38,246 nt of DNA from CAZHSN01 sp964535125. Its GTDB lineage: Bacteria; Armatimonadota; HRBIN16. The stretch's first letter is position 1, and every line of letters starts with the position of its first letter. The notes beneath the pieces were generated by a model. That model worked only from the letters and a program-made list of their open reading frames with translations, searched no databases and was not told the DNA's origin. Both the position numbers and the translations under genes were made by a program. The stretch is taken from assembly GCA_964535125.1 (NCBI GenBank), contig CAZHSN010000014.1, positions 1-38,246 on the forward strand, given 5' to 3'. Shown here piece after piece: positions 24,693 to 32,685 of this stretch.

Positions 24693-25536
24693 GATCGGAC
24701 TCCTGTGCGGAAGGCTCGGGCGACTCTGGCTCCTTGAGCGAGGCGTCGGTGCGCAATGCCTCGTCCGGGCCGGCTGGCTGCGGAGCATCAATGGCTGTAT
24801 CCGCGATTGCCCCTGTGCTATCGGATGGCGCTGGCTGAACCGGTGCCGATAAGATCTCGGGCGTGTAGACCTCGGCGGGCGAGTCGCTGACCAGCTGGCC
24901 GGCTTCCAGCCGGACAATCCGCCGGTTCATACGCTCAATCACCGCGATATCATGGCTGGCCACCACCACGGTGGTTCCCCGTGCATTGATGTGGGACAGC
25001 AACTGCATGATGTCCCATGACGTGTCCGGGTCCAGGTTTCCGGTGGGTTCATCCGCCAGCAGCAGTGGAGGTTCGTTGACGATGGCGCGGGCGATCGCCA
25101 CGCGCTGCTGTTCGCCTCCCGAGAGTTCCTCCGGGCGATGACGGCATCGCTTGAGCAACCCTACCAGTTCGAGCGCCCAGGTGGTGCGTTGGCGCACCTC
25201 CTTCCGCCCCATCCCCAATACACGCAGTACGAAAGCCACGTTTTCCCACACGGTTAAGTTGGGCAGCAGTTCGTAGTCTTGAAAGACCACGCCCATCTGG
25301 CGGCGGTAATGGGGGATCTGATGATAGCGCAGGTCCGCGACATCCTGTCCGCTGACGATGACGCGTCCACTAGTGGGCAGCATTTCGCGGTTGATCAACC
25401 GAAGGAGCGTCGATTTACCAGCGCCCGTCGTTCCTACCAGGAAGACGAACTCGCCCTTTTCGACGCGTAACGACACATCGATTAATGCGCGAACGCTGTT
25501 GGCATATGTCACGGCTACGCGTTGTATTTCAATCAT
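24685..25536 (-). CDS. ftsE: Cell-division ABC ATPase FtsE with C-terminal extension
   Basis: 283 residues from ATG 25536; the open frame upstream has no ABC homology and covers the rhomboid gene's 3' end. Walker A GTTGAGKST (35-43), Q-loop VVFQDYELLPN, signature LSGGEQQR (138-145), Walker B LLLADEPTGNLD and switch His195 are all intact. The usual length is about 225 residues; here some 60 extra residues rich in Pro, Ala, Ser and Glu are added, probably disordered. No Shine-Dalgarno is seen; a TATACT lies 16 bases upstream. The three-gene ftsE-ftsX-M23 order is typical of FtsEX systems. Confidence 0.94.
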   Translation of the reverse strand: MIEIQRVAVTYANSVRALIDVSLRVEKGEFVFLVGTTGAGKSTLLRLINREMLPTSGRVIVSGQDVADLRYHQIPHYRRQMGVVFQDYELLPNLTVWENVAFVLRVLGMGRKEVRQRTTWALELVGLLKRCRHRPEELSGGEQQRVAIARAIVNEPPLLLADEPTGNLDPDTSWDIMQLLSHINARGTTVVVASHDIAVIERMNRRIVRLEAGQLVSDSPAEVYTPEILSAPVQPAPSDSTGAIADTAIDAPQPAGPDEALRTDASLKEPESPEPSAQESDHV

Positions 25537-25552
25537 AACGGTGTCCGTGTAC

Positions 25553-25558
25553 AGTATA
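25553..25558 (-). promoter_or_regulatory. Candidate -10 box for ftsE-ftsX
   Basis: TATACT on the minus strand, 16 bases before the ATG, giving a leader of only about 10 bases and no ribosome site. It would separate ftsE transcription from the polysaccharide operon that ends at 25574. Confidence 0.4.
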
Positions 25559-25573
25559 CGGTACGCTTGGTTG

Positions 25574-26704
25574 TCATCCGTCCGGCGACGGGTTGGCCTG
25601 GGTGATCGCACTCTCCAGGTCATCCCAGACAGGATCCATGGCGCCGAGCGCACGGGCCTGCTGTAACAGGTCACGGGCAGAGGGACCGGCTTCGCGTTGG
25701 ACCAACAACAACCGGGCCAGGTCACCCATGATTGCCATACGCTGCCCCGGGGTGTGTGCGGTGTGTACGGCGCGTTCCAACAGGCCGGTCGCGCCTGCCC
25801 GGTCACCCAGACGCCAGCACGTGAGCGCCAGGTGATGCAGCACGTCGGTGGGGGCAAACACAATCGCCGGGGAACGCATCACTTCCTGTATGGCGTCCAG
25901 CAATGCGGTGTGTTCGTTTTGGGCTTCCAGGCGTGTGATGGCTGTGTAGTAGGCCGGCCAGGCTGCCTCCGGCAGGGATGCGCCACAGTTGGTTCGTGCC
26001 AACGCCAGCCAACTCGCCGGGCGCTCGGGCTGGTTCTGTGTGAGCAGTTCGGCGAGGCGCCGCGCCAGGAGCCAGTCACCGGACGCCATGGCCTGATCCA
26101 CAGCCACCCGGGTGCGACGCGCCGAGCCTGTACTCAGGCCCTCCAGCGCGACACCCCACAGCGCACCCAGCGTCAGGCCGGACAGGTGGGCGGCATGGCC
26201 TGTATGGGCGCCGGGGCTGGAGGCGGCTTGTACCGCGTTCCAGCAGATCCACAGCAGCACCAGCGACAGGCATGAGATCCGCGGTCCGCCTCTCCACAGC
26301 GCCAGTGACTCCGCCCGAAACCGGACCCCGAACAGACCGATCAGTCCGGCGGCCATGCCCGATGCACCCACGACGGGTACTCCGGCGCGGTCTGGAGCAT
26401 ACAGAAGCGCTGTCAGCGCTTGAGCCAGCGTGGCGCCTGCGGTCCAGACAAGCAGCCCGGTGGCGAGTGATCGACGCGAACAGACCTGTTCACAGTGCCA
26501 GCCAAAAAGGCCGGTCAGCAAAAGATTCGACGCGAGATGACCCGGGCTGGCATGCACCAGTATCACGGTCCACCATGCCCACGGCGCAGGCGCCGCCGGT
26601 GTTAATGCGAGCGGGGACTCGGCCGCCACGCCTGCACTGAGCGCATACCCGACGGCCATTGCGACGCACAGCGACAGCGTCAGCCAGGGGGTTCGGGCCG
26701 TCAA
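25574..26704 (-). CDS. Rhomboid intramembrane serine protease with TPR-like C-terminus
   Basis: 376 residues from a TTG start with GGAG 6 bases upstream; the TTGA overlaps the stop of the preceding gene. Rhomboid signs: HASPGHLASN (His51, His56, Asn60), GASGMAAGL with catalytic Ser115, and HAAHLSG with catalytic His173 (usual AHLGG). About six membrane helices lie within residues 1-190. Residues 203-376 are helical repeats that resemble TPRs (for example DWLLARRLAELLTQNQPERP) and should face the cytoplasm or bind partners. Rhomboids cut single-span membrane proteins; no substrate is evident. The gene ends the polysaccharide operon, suggesting regulation of surface protein or glycan export. 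Confidence 0.88.
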   Translation of the reverse strand: MTARTPWLTLSLCVAMAVGYALSAGVAAESPLALTPAAPAPWAWWTVILVHASPGHLASNLLLTGLFGWHCEQVCSRRSLATGLLVWTAGATLAQALTALLYAPDRAGVPVVGASGMAAGLIGLFGVRFRAESLALWRGGPRISCLSLVLLWICWNAVQAASSPGAHTGHAAHLSGLTLGALWGVALEGLSTGSARRTRVAVDQAMASGDWLLARRLAELLTQNQPERPASWLALARTNCGASLPEAAWPAYYTAITRLEAQNEHTALLDAIQEVMRSPAIVFAPTDVLHHLALTCWRLGDRAGATGLLERAVHTAHTPGQRMAIMGDLARLLLVQREAGPSARDLLQQARALGAMDPVWDDLESAITQANPSPDG

Positions 26705-29175
26705 CGCATACTCCGGGGCGACAACCGAACACTGGCGTACCCCTCTACGCCGGTCAACGTGATCTGGCAGCGACTGCCGGCCCGGCGGACGGCGGCCTGA
26801 GGCGAACCGGTCGGCGCCTGCACATCGACCTCAGGCAGCGCTCCTGACCATGGTATGGAGCTGGTGAGGGCGCCAACCGGTCGCAGTGTCGCGCCGTCAG
26901 ACGTGACATCCATACTGGCGGCATCCAGCCACACGGTGTCTGTGTCGCGCCACAACGACACCAACGCAGGGCGCTTACAGGGGCTCAGTGACAACAACGG
27001 GTCTCTTCCCGAAAGGCGGGTCATGACCTGGACGAGGCGCTGACGTTGAGGGATGTGCGCGTAGTATTGCTCACCCAGCGGTTCACGGTTCCAAATCATC
27101 AAGCCCCGGCCGACAGGCCGTGTTAACGCGGTAACGGTCGATGCAGGCCACCAGTCCGGCAGGCTAGCTGCGGGCCGGCGCTGCAGCAGTCCGCTCACGC
27201 CGTATCGTTCCGTACAGCGTCCGGTGAACACCACGCGTGCTCCGCGTGTTGCGGCCCGATGAAGCGCCTGCAGTGTGGCATCATCCAGAGCCGAAGCACC
27301 CGGTACGATGAGGGTGGTGAATGGCGCCAGCGTATCGTCGGTGATCTGCCAGTCAGGCACGGCGCGCCACTGGTATCCACGTGTGTCAAGCGCAGTCGCC
27401 CATCCCAGGTATTCAAACAGGTGCTCCAGGCGGTTCATGTCCCGGACACCGCCCGGTGTGATCGACGCCAGTCGGCTGGATGTACTCCAGAGGAGCCCTA
27501 CGGCTGCCCAAGGACGGCGCGCACCGTACCAGGATGCCTGTCGAGTCATGTATTGCATCCACACGGCGCGCGTCGCCTCATCCCCGAAGTAGTCCGTATG
27601 ACCGCCGGTCTTGGGTGTCACATTGGACGCCAGCGCTTCGCCGTAGATCGCATGCGTCAGTCCAGGGGCTTGACGCTTGGTATGATAGGGGGCGTTCATG
27701 TAGAGCCAAACCGTTCCCCATGGGCCGGACTGATGCTCCAGCAGTGTGCGGTACACCGGTGACAACCGCCCGTGCGGCGGCAGTGTGGTTCCCCGGGCGC
27801 CGGTCATCAATCCCCACCCGTGGGTCAACTCGGTGCTCACCATGTCGGTCCAGGCAGGGCGCGCCCAGGCCATGCTGTAGACGGGAATGTCGTTTCCAGA
27901 CACCAGGAAGTCATCGTTACCCGCTCGGGCGGCTTCTGCCTTGACGGCTTGGTAGAACCGTTGCAGCCCATTCGAACCCGCTTCCTGTTTCCATACCAGA
28001 TACGCCAGCCAGAGCGGTTCATCCAGCCAGCGGCTATCCTGCCATGCGGGATCGGCCAGATTACGCCCCGGGCCGCCACCGAACGCCCGGACACGGCGCT
28101 GCAGCCAGTGACGTACATCGAACGCGGCCAGGTCTTCAGGCATTCCTCTAAGCCGGATGTTCCGTGAACGCACGCCGGCCAGGTATCGCCTGAACCCCGC
28201 TACCGACCATTCGCCAAACGCGCGCTCCACCGGTAGCCCTCCCAGGTTATCCCATGCCGACCAGTTGTCGACCCAGAAGCCGTTCAATCCCTGCCGTACC
28301 GCGGCCCGCACCGATGTCCGGACATATTCGGCCCACCATGGAGCGGCGATATCTTTGCCCAGCGACAACACACTCGCTGTATAGCTGTCACCGGATTTCA
28401 CACCCGCCACACGGGGAAACAGATCACCGCCGACCACTCCGGTCAGCAATCCTTGATCGGCCTCCGGCGTGACGGACTCCGGACGGTCTTGGGGCCTCTC
28501 GGCATTAGGGGCCAACCGGCCATAAACATCTTTGGAGCACAGAGCATCATAGATGCGCGCGTTCAAGGGGCAGGGCAGATCGTCGCGCACGCCAAGGGCG
28601 GATCTCCCGTCGGGGTAGGTCGGCTCTGGTAACGCGTCGTCTGACCAAGCGAATCCGGAACGGGCGATGGGGTCGTCGCTGGTGGCGTTGTGTGCGCCCA
28701 GCCAGATGTCTATGTCCGGTGCTGGAAGCCCTTCCGCGTACCAGCACCAGGCGTTACGCACCGCCCACGGGGTATGGACGTCATCTGAGCGTGTGCGCAA
28801 GCGGCCGGGAGTGTCCCACTGGAACGATGCGGCATACAGCATCGTATCGCCAAACCCTTCGACCCAAGTAATCCAGCGGCTGCCCGGCTGGCGAAGACGC
28901 GCCAGCGCCAGGCCGCCATCCAGTACCGTGAGCTGACGCGCGAGTCCGCCCCAACACGGATCCGAAGCGACACCGGTCATTCCCATGTTGCCGCCGTACC
29001 GGATGTACGCGTCTTCGTCGCCTGCAAAGGCGGGCAAGGTCCACCACCAGGGCGCGGCAACTGCCGACAGCGCCGCCGCCAACACGATGGTGACACTAAC
29101 GGCCGAAGCTAAACAGGCGCGCCACGTACAACCAGGCCAGTCGCAGGTCATACCGCCAGGAAGCGGCTGCCGCAT
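26701..29175 (-). CDS. Large secreted hydrolase-like protein (GH42-like TIM barrel), start uncertain
   Basis: About 824 residues from ATG 29175, which has AGAGG 6 bases upstream and overlaps the end of the preceding gene by 80 bases; ATG 29151 is an alternative. A signal-like segment is present (ACLASAVSVTIVLAAALSAVAA, written here as residues about 20-41). QGLNGFWVDNWSAWDN fits a barrel strand with Asp residues at the active site. TTLIVPGASALDD and GARVVFTGRCTERYG resemble the flavodoxin-like trimerisation domain of GH42 beta-galactosidases. The C-terminal 100 residues form a beta domain. It sits inside the polysaccharide operon and may trim or turn over that polymer. Family assignment is by fold impression only. 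Confidence 0.72.
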   Translation of the reverse strand: MRQPLPGGMTCDWPGCTWRACLASAVSVTIVLAAALSAVAAPWWWTLPAFAGDEDAYIRYGGNMGMTGVASDPCWGGLARQLTVLDGGLALARLRQPGSRWITWVEGFGDTMLYAASFQWDTPGRLRTRSDDVHTPWAVRNAWCWYAEGLPAPDIDIWLGAHNATSDDPIARSGFAWSDDALPEPTYPDGRSALGVRDDLPCPLNARIYDALCSKDVYGRLAPNAERPQDRPESVTPEADQGLLTGVVGGDLFPRVAGVKSGDSYTASVLSLGKDIAAPWWAEYVRTSVRAAVRQGLNGFWVDNWSAWDNLGGLPVERAFGEWSVAGFRRYLAGVRSRNIRLRGMPEDLAAFDVRHWLQRRVRAFGGGPGRNLADPAWQDSRWLDEPLWLAYLVWKQEAGSNGLQRFYQAVKAEAARAGNDDFLVSGNDIPVYSMAWARPAWTDMVSTELTHGWGLMTGARGTTLPPHGRLSPVYRTLLEHQSGPWGTVWLYMNAPYHTKRQAPGLTHAIYGEALASNVTPKTGGHTDYFGDEATRAVWMQYMTRQASWYGARRPWAAVGLLWSTSSRLASITPGGVRDMNRLEHLFEYLGWATALDTRGYQWRAVPDWQITDDTLAPFTTLIVPGASALDDATLQALHRAATRGARVVFTGRCTERYGVSGLLQRRPAASLPDWWPASTVTALTRPVGRGLMIWNREPLGEQYYAHIPQRQRLVQVMTRLSGRDPLLSLSPCKRPALVSLWRDTDTVWLDAASMDVTSDGATLRPVGALTSSIPWSGALPEVDVQAPTGSPQAAVRRAGSRCQITLTGVEGYASVRLSPRSMR

Positions 29176-30523
29176 AATACGCCTCTGCCGCGTACTGATC
29201 ATCCTCTGTCGCCATGTCGCCATGACGCACCTCCGCTTCCTGAATCAGGCCCGGCTTGGACTGCAGATACAGATCCCTCCAGTCAGCCGGCAACTGCATG
29301 ACCTCATCGCGCGTGCGCGGCGGTACACCAACCAAGCGCAGATCTCCGCGGACTACATTCCAAAGACCGGGGAGAAACCGCCAAAAAAACGAGCGTTCCG
29401 GACCGGCCCATCCCCCGGCGCACGACTCGGCGTTGACGTCCCAACAGTAAAGCCGAAATGTGCGCCAGGTGAGCGGGTCGGGGTCGGCGGGAAGCCGAAT
29501 ACAGTCCCGACGGACGCGTTTGCCGGGATGCGCGAGTAATGCAGCGATACCGCTGATCAGCACGACCGGAAGCAGCAGCATCAGAAGCGCCAGCCCGATC
29601 AACCGTGAGACCGTCTCAGTGGCCACGTTACCCACCGACGGCGGCGCCAGCGCCCCAAGGATCATCGGATCCGTCACCGTGAAACTCGTCTCTGCGCCGA
29701 CGACCAGCACACGGCTGTGGTCGACCACCAAGCGTCGGACTTCCAGCTCTTCACCCACGAAACTTCCCGGGCAGATCACGGACTCCGAGATGTCACTTCC
29801 GCGATCAATGACGCAGTGGGATCCGATGACCGCATGCGGTCCGAGGCGTACACCGCGTTCAATACGGGTGTTCTCACCGATGTACACCGGCGGGGTGACC
29901 GCAACGGTGGAAGGCATCACCACATTGCGGGACAGCCAGACGCCGGGTTCCACCTCGCGTCCGCCGAGCATCACCGAAAAGCGCTTATCCAGTACGGCCC
30001 GGTGTGCCTCCAGCACACCGTCGCCGGAGCGGATATCCAGGCACAGGGGCACGTCGGCTCGGGTGAGTCCGCAGAGCAGTTCCAACCCGCGCTCGTCGCC
30101 CAGCGCGCACCACTCCACTGGTGAAAGCCATGCCCAGCCTGTCCACTCATCGCGGTAGTACCATGCTGTCGAGGCGCCATCGGGGGGAACGGTGTCGAAG
30201 CAGGGCAGCGTGTCGCATCGTCCCAGCACGACGGGTTCTGGAGAGCGTTGATCCAGAAGACTGGAGGGGAGCTCGCCTGCATGTCGCGCCAGGTGGTACG
30301 TCACGGAGACGCCCCACCGTTGACCGGAACCCACAAACCGCTCAATCAGTTGTGGGTGATCCCACAACACCATCTCAATGTCTTTCACGCCGCGTCCGAC
30401 CAAATACTCAATCACATGCTGCAGAAAGGGCCGATCGACCAGGGGCAGCATGGCCGCAGGACGGTGATGCACCAGTGCGCCCAACTCTTCAGGACGGTCT
30501 CCAGCCAGCAGTATTGCTCTCAT
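29096..30523 (-). CDS. Nucleotidyltransferase / left-handed beta-helix / PGT fusion protein
   Basis: 475 residues, start ATGA-overlapped with the preceding gene. Residues 1-185 look like an NDP-sugar pyrophosphorylase (RAILLAGDRPEEL, AAMLPLVDRPFLQHVIEYL), but the GxGTRL loop and the usual PK are lost. Residues 195-285 carry hexapeptide repeats (VYIGENTRIERGVRLGPHAV). Residues 298-475 form a sugar-phosphate transferase domain with a membrane helix (307-330) and WNVVRGDLRLVG. The catalytic Asp-Glu dyad of that family (DELP) is replaced by WRFLP (Arg382, Phe383). The protein may therefore be a membrane scaffold or a regulator rather than an enzyme. It is the second of two degenerate PGT fusions in a row. 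Confidence 0.85.
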   Translation of the reverse strand: MRAILLAGDRPEELGALVHHRPAAMLPLVDRPFLQHVIEYLVGRGVKDIEMVLWDHPQLIERFVGSGQRWGVSVTYHLARHAGELPSSLLDQRSPEPVVLGRCDTLPCFDTVPPDGASTAWYYRDEWTGWAWLSPVEWCALGDERGLELLCGLTRADVPLCLDIRSGDGVLEAHRAVLDKRFSVMLGGREVEPGVWLSRNVVMPSTVAVTPPVYIGENTRIERGVRLGPHAVIGSHCVIDRGSDISESVICPGSFVGEELEVRRLVVDHSRVLVVGAETSFTVTDPMILGALAPPSVGNVATETVSRLIGLALLMLLLPVVLISGIAALLAHPGKRVRRDCIRLPADPDPLTWRTFRLYCWDVNAESCAGGWAGPERSFFWRFLPGLWNVVRGDLRLVGVPPRTRDEVMQLPADWRDLYLQSKPGLIQEAEVRHGDMATEDDQYAAEAYYAAAASWRYDLRLAWLYVARLFSFGR

Positions 30524-31935
30524 GATGCTCCCTCCAGTGCCCGGTCGGCGGGAGCACCGCGGCCGGTGATACGCTCATACAGCACGTGCGCCAGAAAGAT
30601 GCCATTGCCCACTACGTAACGGCGCCACATGCGCGCCGGTTCCATCAGCAGTCGCCAACACCATTCCATACCGATCTCACGCACCCATTGGGGCGCCCGG
30701 GTGATGCGTCCGCTGTAGAAGTCAAACAGGCCTCCCACCCCCATACTGACGGGTATGGACAGGTCTTGCAGATGCTGGTGTATCCATACATCCTGGCGGG
30801 GGACGCCAAACGCCACCAACAGTACGGAGGCCCCTGACTCGCGGATCTCCCGGATCACTTGCGCTTCTTCCGCAGCATCGAAATAGCCGTGCCGGACTCC
30901 GCTGATGATGACATCAGGATAACTGCGACGGACCCAATCGGCGACGGCCGCGGCGACCCCTTCGCGCGCACCCAGCAGGTACAATCCCATGCCGGTTCCG
31001 CTGAGCGTCTGGCAGAGTCTGGGAAACAGGTCGGTGCCGTTCACATTCTGTTTGATATCACGCTTCAGCAGTTTGCCCGCCAGTTTCAGCCCGATCCCGT
31101 CCGCAAGGCTCAGATCGGCCTCCTTCAACACCCGCAGGTATTCAGTATTGGACCAGGCGATGTTGGCGCAATGGGCGTTCACGAACACAACCTGATGGGG
31201 ACGACCGCGGTCGGCGGCGTCTCCGATGATGCGATCGATGGCATCGGTCATGGTCAGGTTGTGGATGGGTATGCTCTGGATCGTCAGCGAGTCAGGAGCA
31301 GACGCTACGCCGTCACCGTACAACAATGCTGGCAGAGCGCGCAGCGCGATACCGATGTCGCCTCGCAGACTCCAGGTCTCCGAGTAGTCGGCATCGATGT
31401 CCCACTCCCGGTCATAGTTAATGTTGGCTCGGCGGCGAATCCACCAGGGACCGACCAGTCCCGGGCGAACATTCTGCCGTCTGAGGAATGCTCGGTCTTC
31501 CGGAGCGATCTCATCCGGAGCCAAAGGGCGGGGTCCGATCAGTGACAGATCACCACGCACCACATTGATCAACCGGGGCATTCTGCCGATACCGGTGAAC
31601 TGCAGGAGTCGCCGGACGGATGCGGACGGCGAATCGATGTAAAGCAGTTGAACAGGTTCGCAGTAACGTCCCAGTCGGTGCTGGCGGTGCAAGCCGCCTC
31701 CTGTGGCCTTGGCCAGCGCGGCGCCAATAAGCCACAGCGGGCTGGTGAGAGCCAGCAGCGCCGACGAGACGACCAGATCCAGAATGCGCTTGGATTGGGC
31801 GGTTAGTTGAATGATAAAGAACCACGTAAAACCGCGGAGGGCGCGGTGCACGCGGTAGCGCCTGCGGCTTGCCGGGTTCAACCGCATGAGCAGGGCATCT
31901 CTGGCCTGTTCGCGTTCGGTGCGCACGCCGCGCAT
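30520..31935 (-). CDS. Fusion of degenerate PGT domain with WecG/TagA/CpsF glycosyltransferase
   Basis: 471 residues. Residues 43-210 resemble a bacterial sugar transferase (PF02397): membrane segment KRILDLVVSSALLALTSPLW and LINVVRGDLSLIGPRPL. The expected DELP is IGRMP (Gly117, Arg118), and the KFRSM motif is also missing, so this half is probably inactive. Residues 220-455 form a WecG/TagA/CpsF enzyme (PF03808) with VFVNAHCANI and LADGIGLKLAG (Asp279), which adds N-acetylmannosaminuronate or N-acetylmannosamine to a lipid-linked sugar. The fused half may anchor it to the membrane beside the true initiating enzyme. It starts 3 bases after that enzyme's stop. Confidence 0.9.
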   Translation of the reverse strand: MRGVRTEREQARDALLMRLNPASRRRYRVHRALRGFTWFFIIQLTAQSKRILDLVVSSALLALTSPLWLIGAALAKATGGGLHRQHRLGRYCEPVQLLYIDSPSASVRRLLQFTGIGRMPRLINVVRGDLSLIGPRPLAPDEIAPEDRAFLRRQNVRPGLVGPWWIRRRANINYDREWDIDADYSETWSLRGDIGIALRALPALLYGDGVASAPDSLTIQSIPIHNLTMTDAIDRIIGDAADRGRPHQVVFVNAHCANIAWSNTEYLRVLKEADLSLADGIGLKLAGKLLKRDIKQNVNGTDLFPRLCQTLSGTGMGLYLLGAREGVAAAVADWVRRSYPDVIISGVRHGYFDAAEEAQVIREIRESGASVLLVAFGVPRQDVWIHQHLQDLSIPVSMGVGGLFDFYSGRITRAPQWVREIGMEWCWRLLMEPARMWRRYVVGNGIFLAHVLYERITGRGAPADRALEGAS

Positions 31936-31938
31936 GGG

Positions 31939-32685
31939 TCAGTAAGCCCCTTTGCCCAGCAGTACAGCCGGAACCGTCTTCAGCAGCAATACCAGATCAA
32001 GCCAGATGCTTTGGCTCTCGATGTACTTCACGTCCAACTCAACTTGCTGATCAAAGGGGATATCCCCACGCCCGCTGACCTGCCAGATGCACGTGAGGCC
32101 TGGTGTTACATCCAGCCGACGTCTGTCTCGCAACGTGTACAGCGCCACTTCGCGGGGCAGCGCAGGTCTGGGGCCGACCAGTGACATGTCGCCTGTCAAC
32201 ACGCACCAGAACTGCGGCAACTCGTCGATGCTCAGTTTACGGATGATACGGCCGATCCAGGTCACCCGCGGGTCGCGGCGCATTTTGAACGTCACTCCGT
32301 CCGATCCATGATGGCTCTGCGCCAGTAACTTGTCTTTCAGTTGTTCGGCATTGGTCACCATGGAGCGGAACTTCGGGAACGGGAACTCACGCCCATGCAG
32401 ACCGACACGCGTCTGCCAGAACAGAACGGGGCCTCCATCGGTCCACTTGATTAACAGCGCGACCAGCAGAAACAACGGAGAGAGCGCGATTAACGCGAAC
32501 AGTGAGACCACTACATCAATCGCACGCTTAAGCCAGCGCGCACCGCCCACCACCAACGTCCAGGCCAGGCGTTTGCGCCAGTAGGCCAGCCGTTGCCGTC
32601 GACCGCCTTGGCCATACCGCCGGTAGAGGGCTTCGGCCATTTCCATGCGTGATTCGCGTGCCGTGTTCCGTGGTGTGTCCATCAT
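31939..32685 (-). CDS. Undecaprenyl-phosphate sugar phosphotransferase (WcaJ/CpsE-type PGT)
   Basis: 248 residues. One N-terminal re-entrant helix (KRAIDVVVSLFALIALSPLF), then the soluble PGT domain with FPKFRSM (104-109), the catalytic dyad Asp154-Glu155 in SIDELPQFW, GDMSLVGPRP and TPGLTCIWQVSGR. It moves a sugar-1-phosphate from a nucleotide sugar to undecaprenyl phosphate and starts the repeat unit of an exopolysaccharide or O-antigen at the inner membrane. It lacks the extra membrane domain of long WcaJ proteins. The ATG overlaps the uridine kinase stop. This is the only one of the three PGT-domain proteins here with an intact active site. Confidence 0.93.
   Translation of the reverse strand: MMDTPRNTARESRMEMAEALYRRYGQGGRRQRLAYWRKRLAWTLVVGGARWLKRAIDVVVSLFALIALSPLFLLVALLIKWTDGGPVLFWQTRVGLHGREFPFPKFRSMVTNAEQLKDKLLAQSHHGSDGVTFKMRRDPRVTWIGRIIRKLSIDELPQFWCVLTGDMSLVGPRPALPREVALYTLRDRRRLDVTPGLTCIWQVSGRGDIPFDQQVELDVKYIESQSIWLDLVLLLKTVPAVLLGKGAY

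Noticed and set aside
24693..24917. N-terminal extension of ftsX inside ftsE
   Set aside because: The extra 75 residues are Arg/Ser-rich shadow of the ftsE tail; ATG 24692 has AGGAG at the right distance.
25537..25863. N-terminal extension of ftsE
   Set aside because: It lies in a different frame over the rhomboid C-terminus and has a Trp/Arg/Pro-rich shadow composition with no ABC similarity.
30859..31545. 228-codon plus-strand frame opposite the PGT-WecG gene
   Set aside because: Antisense shadow; the WecG motifs on the other strand are clear.
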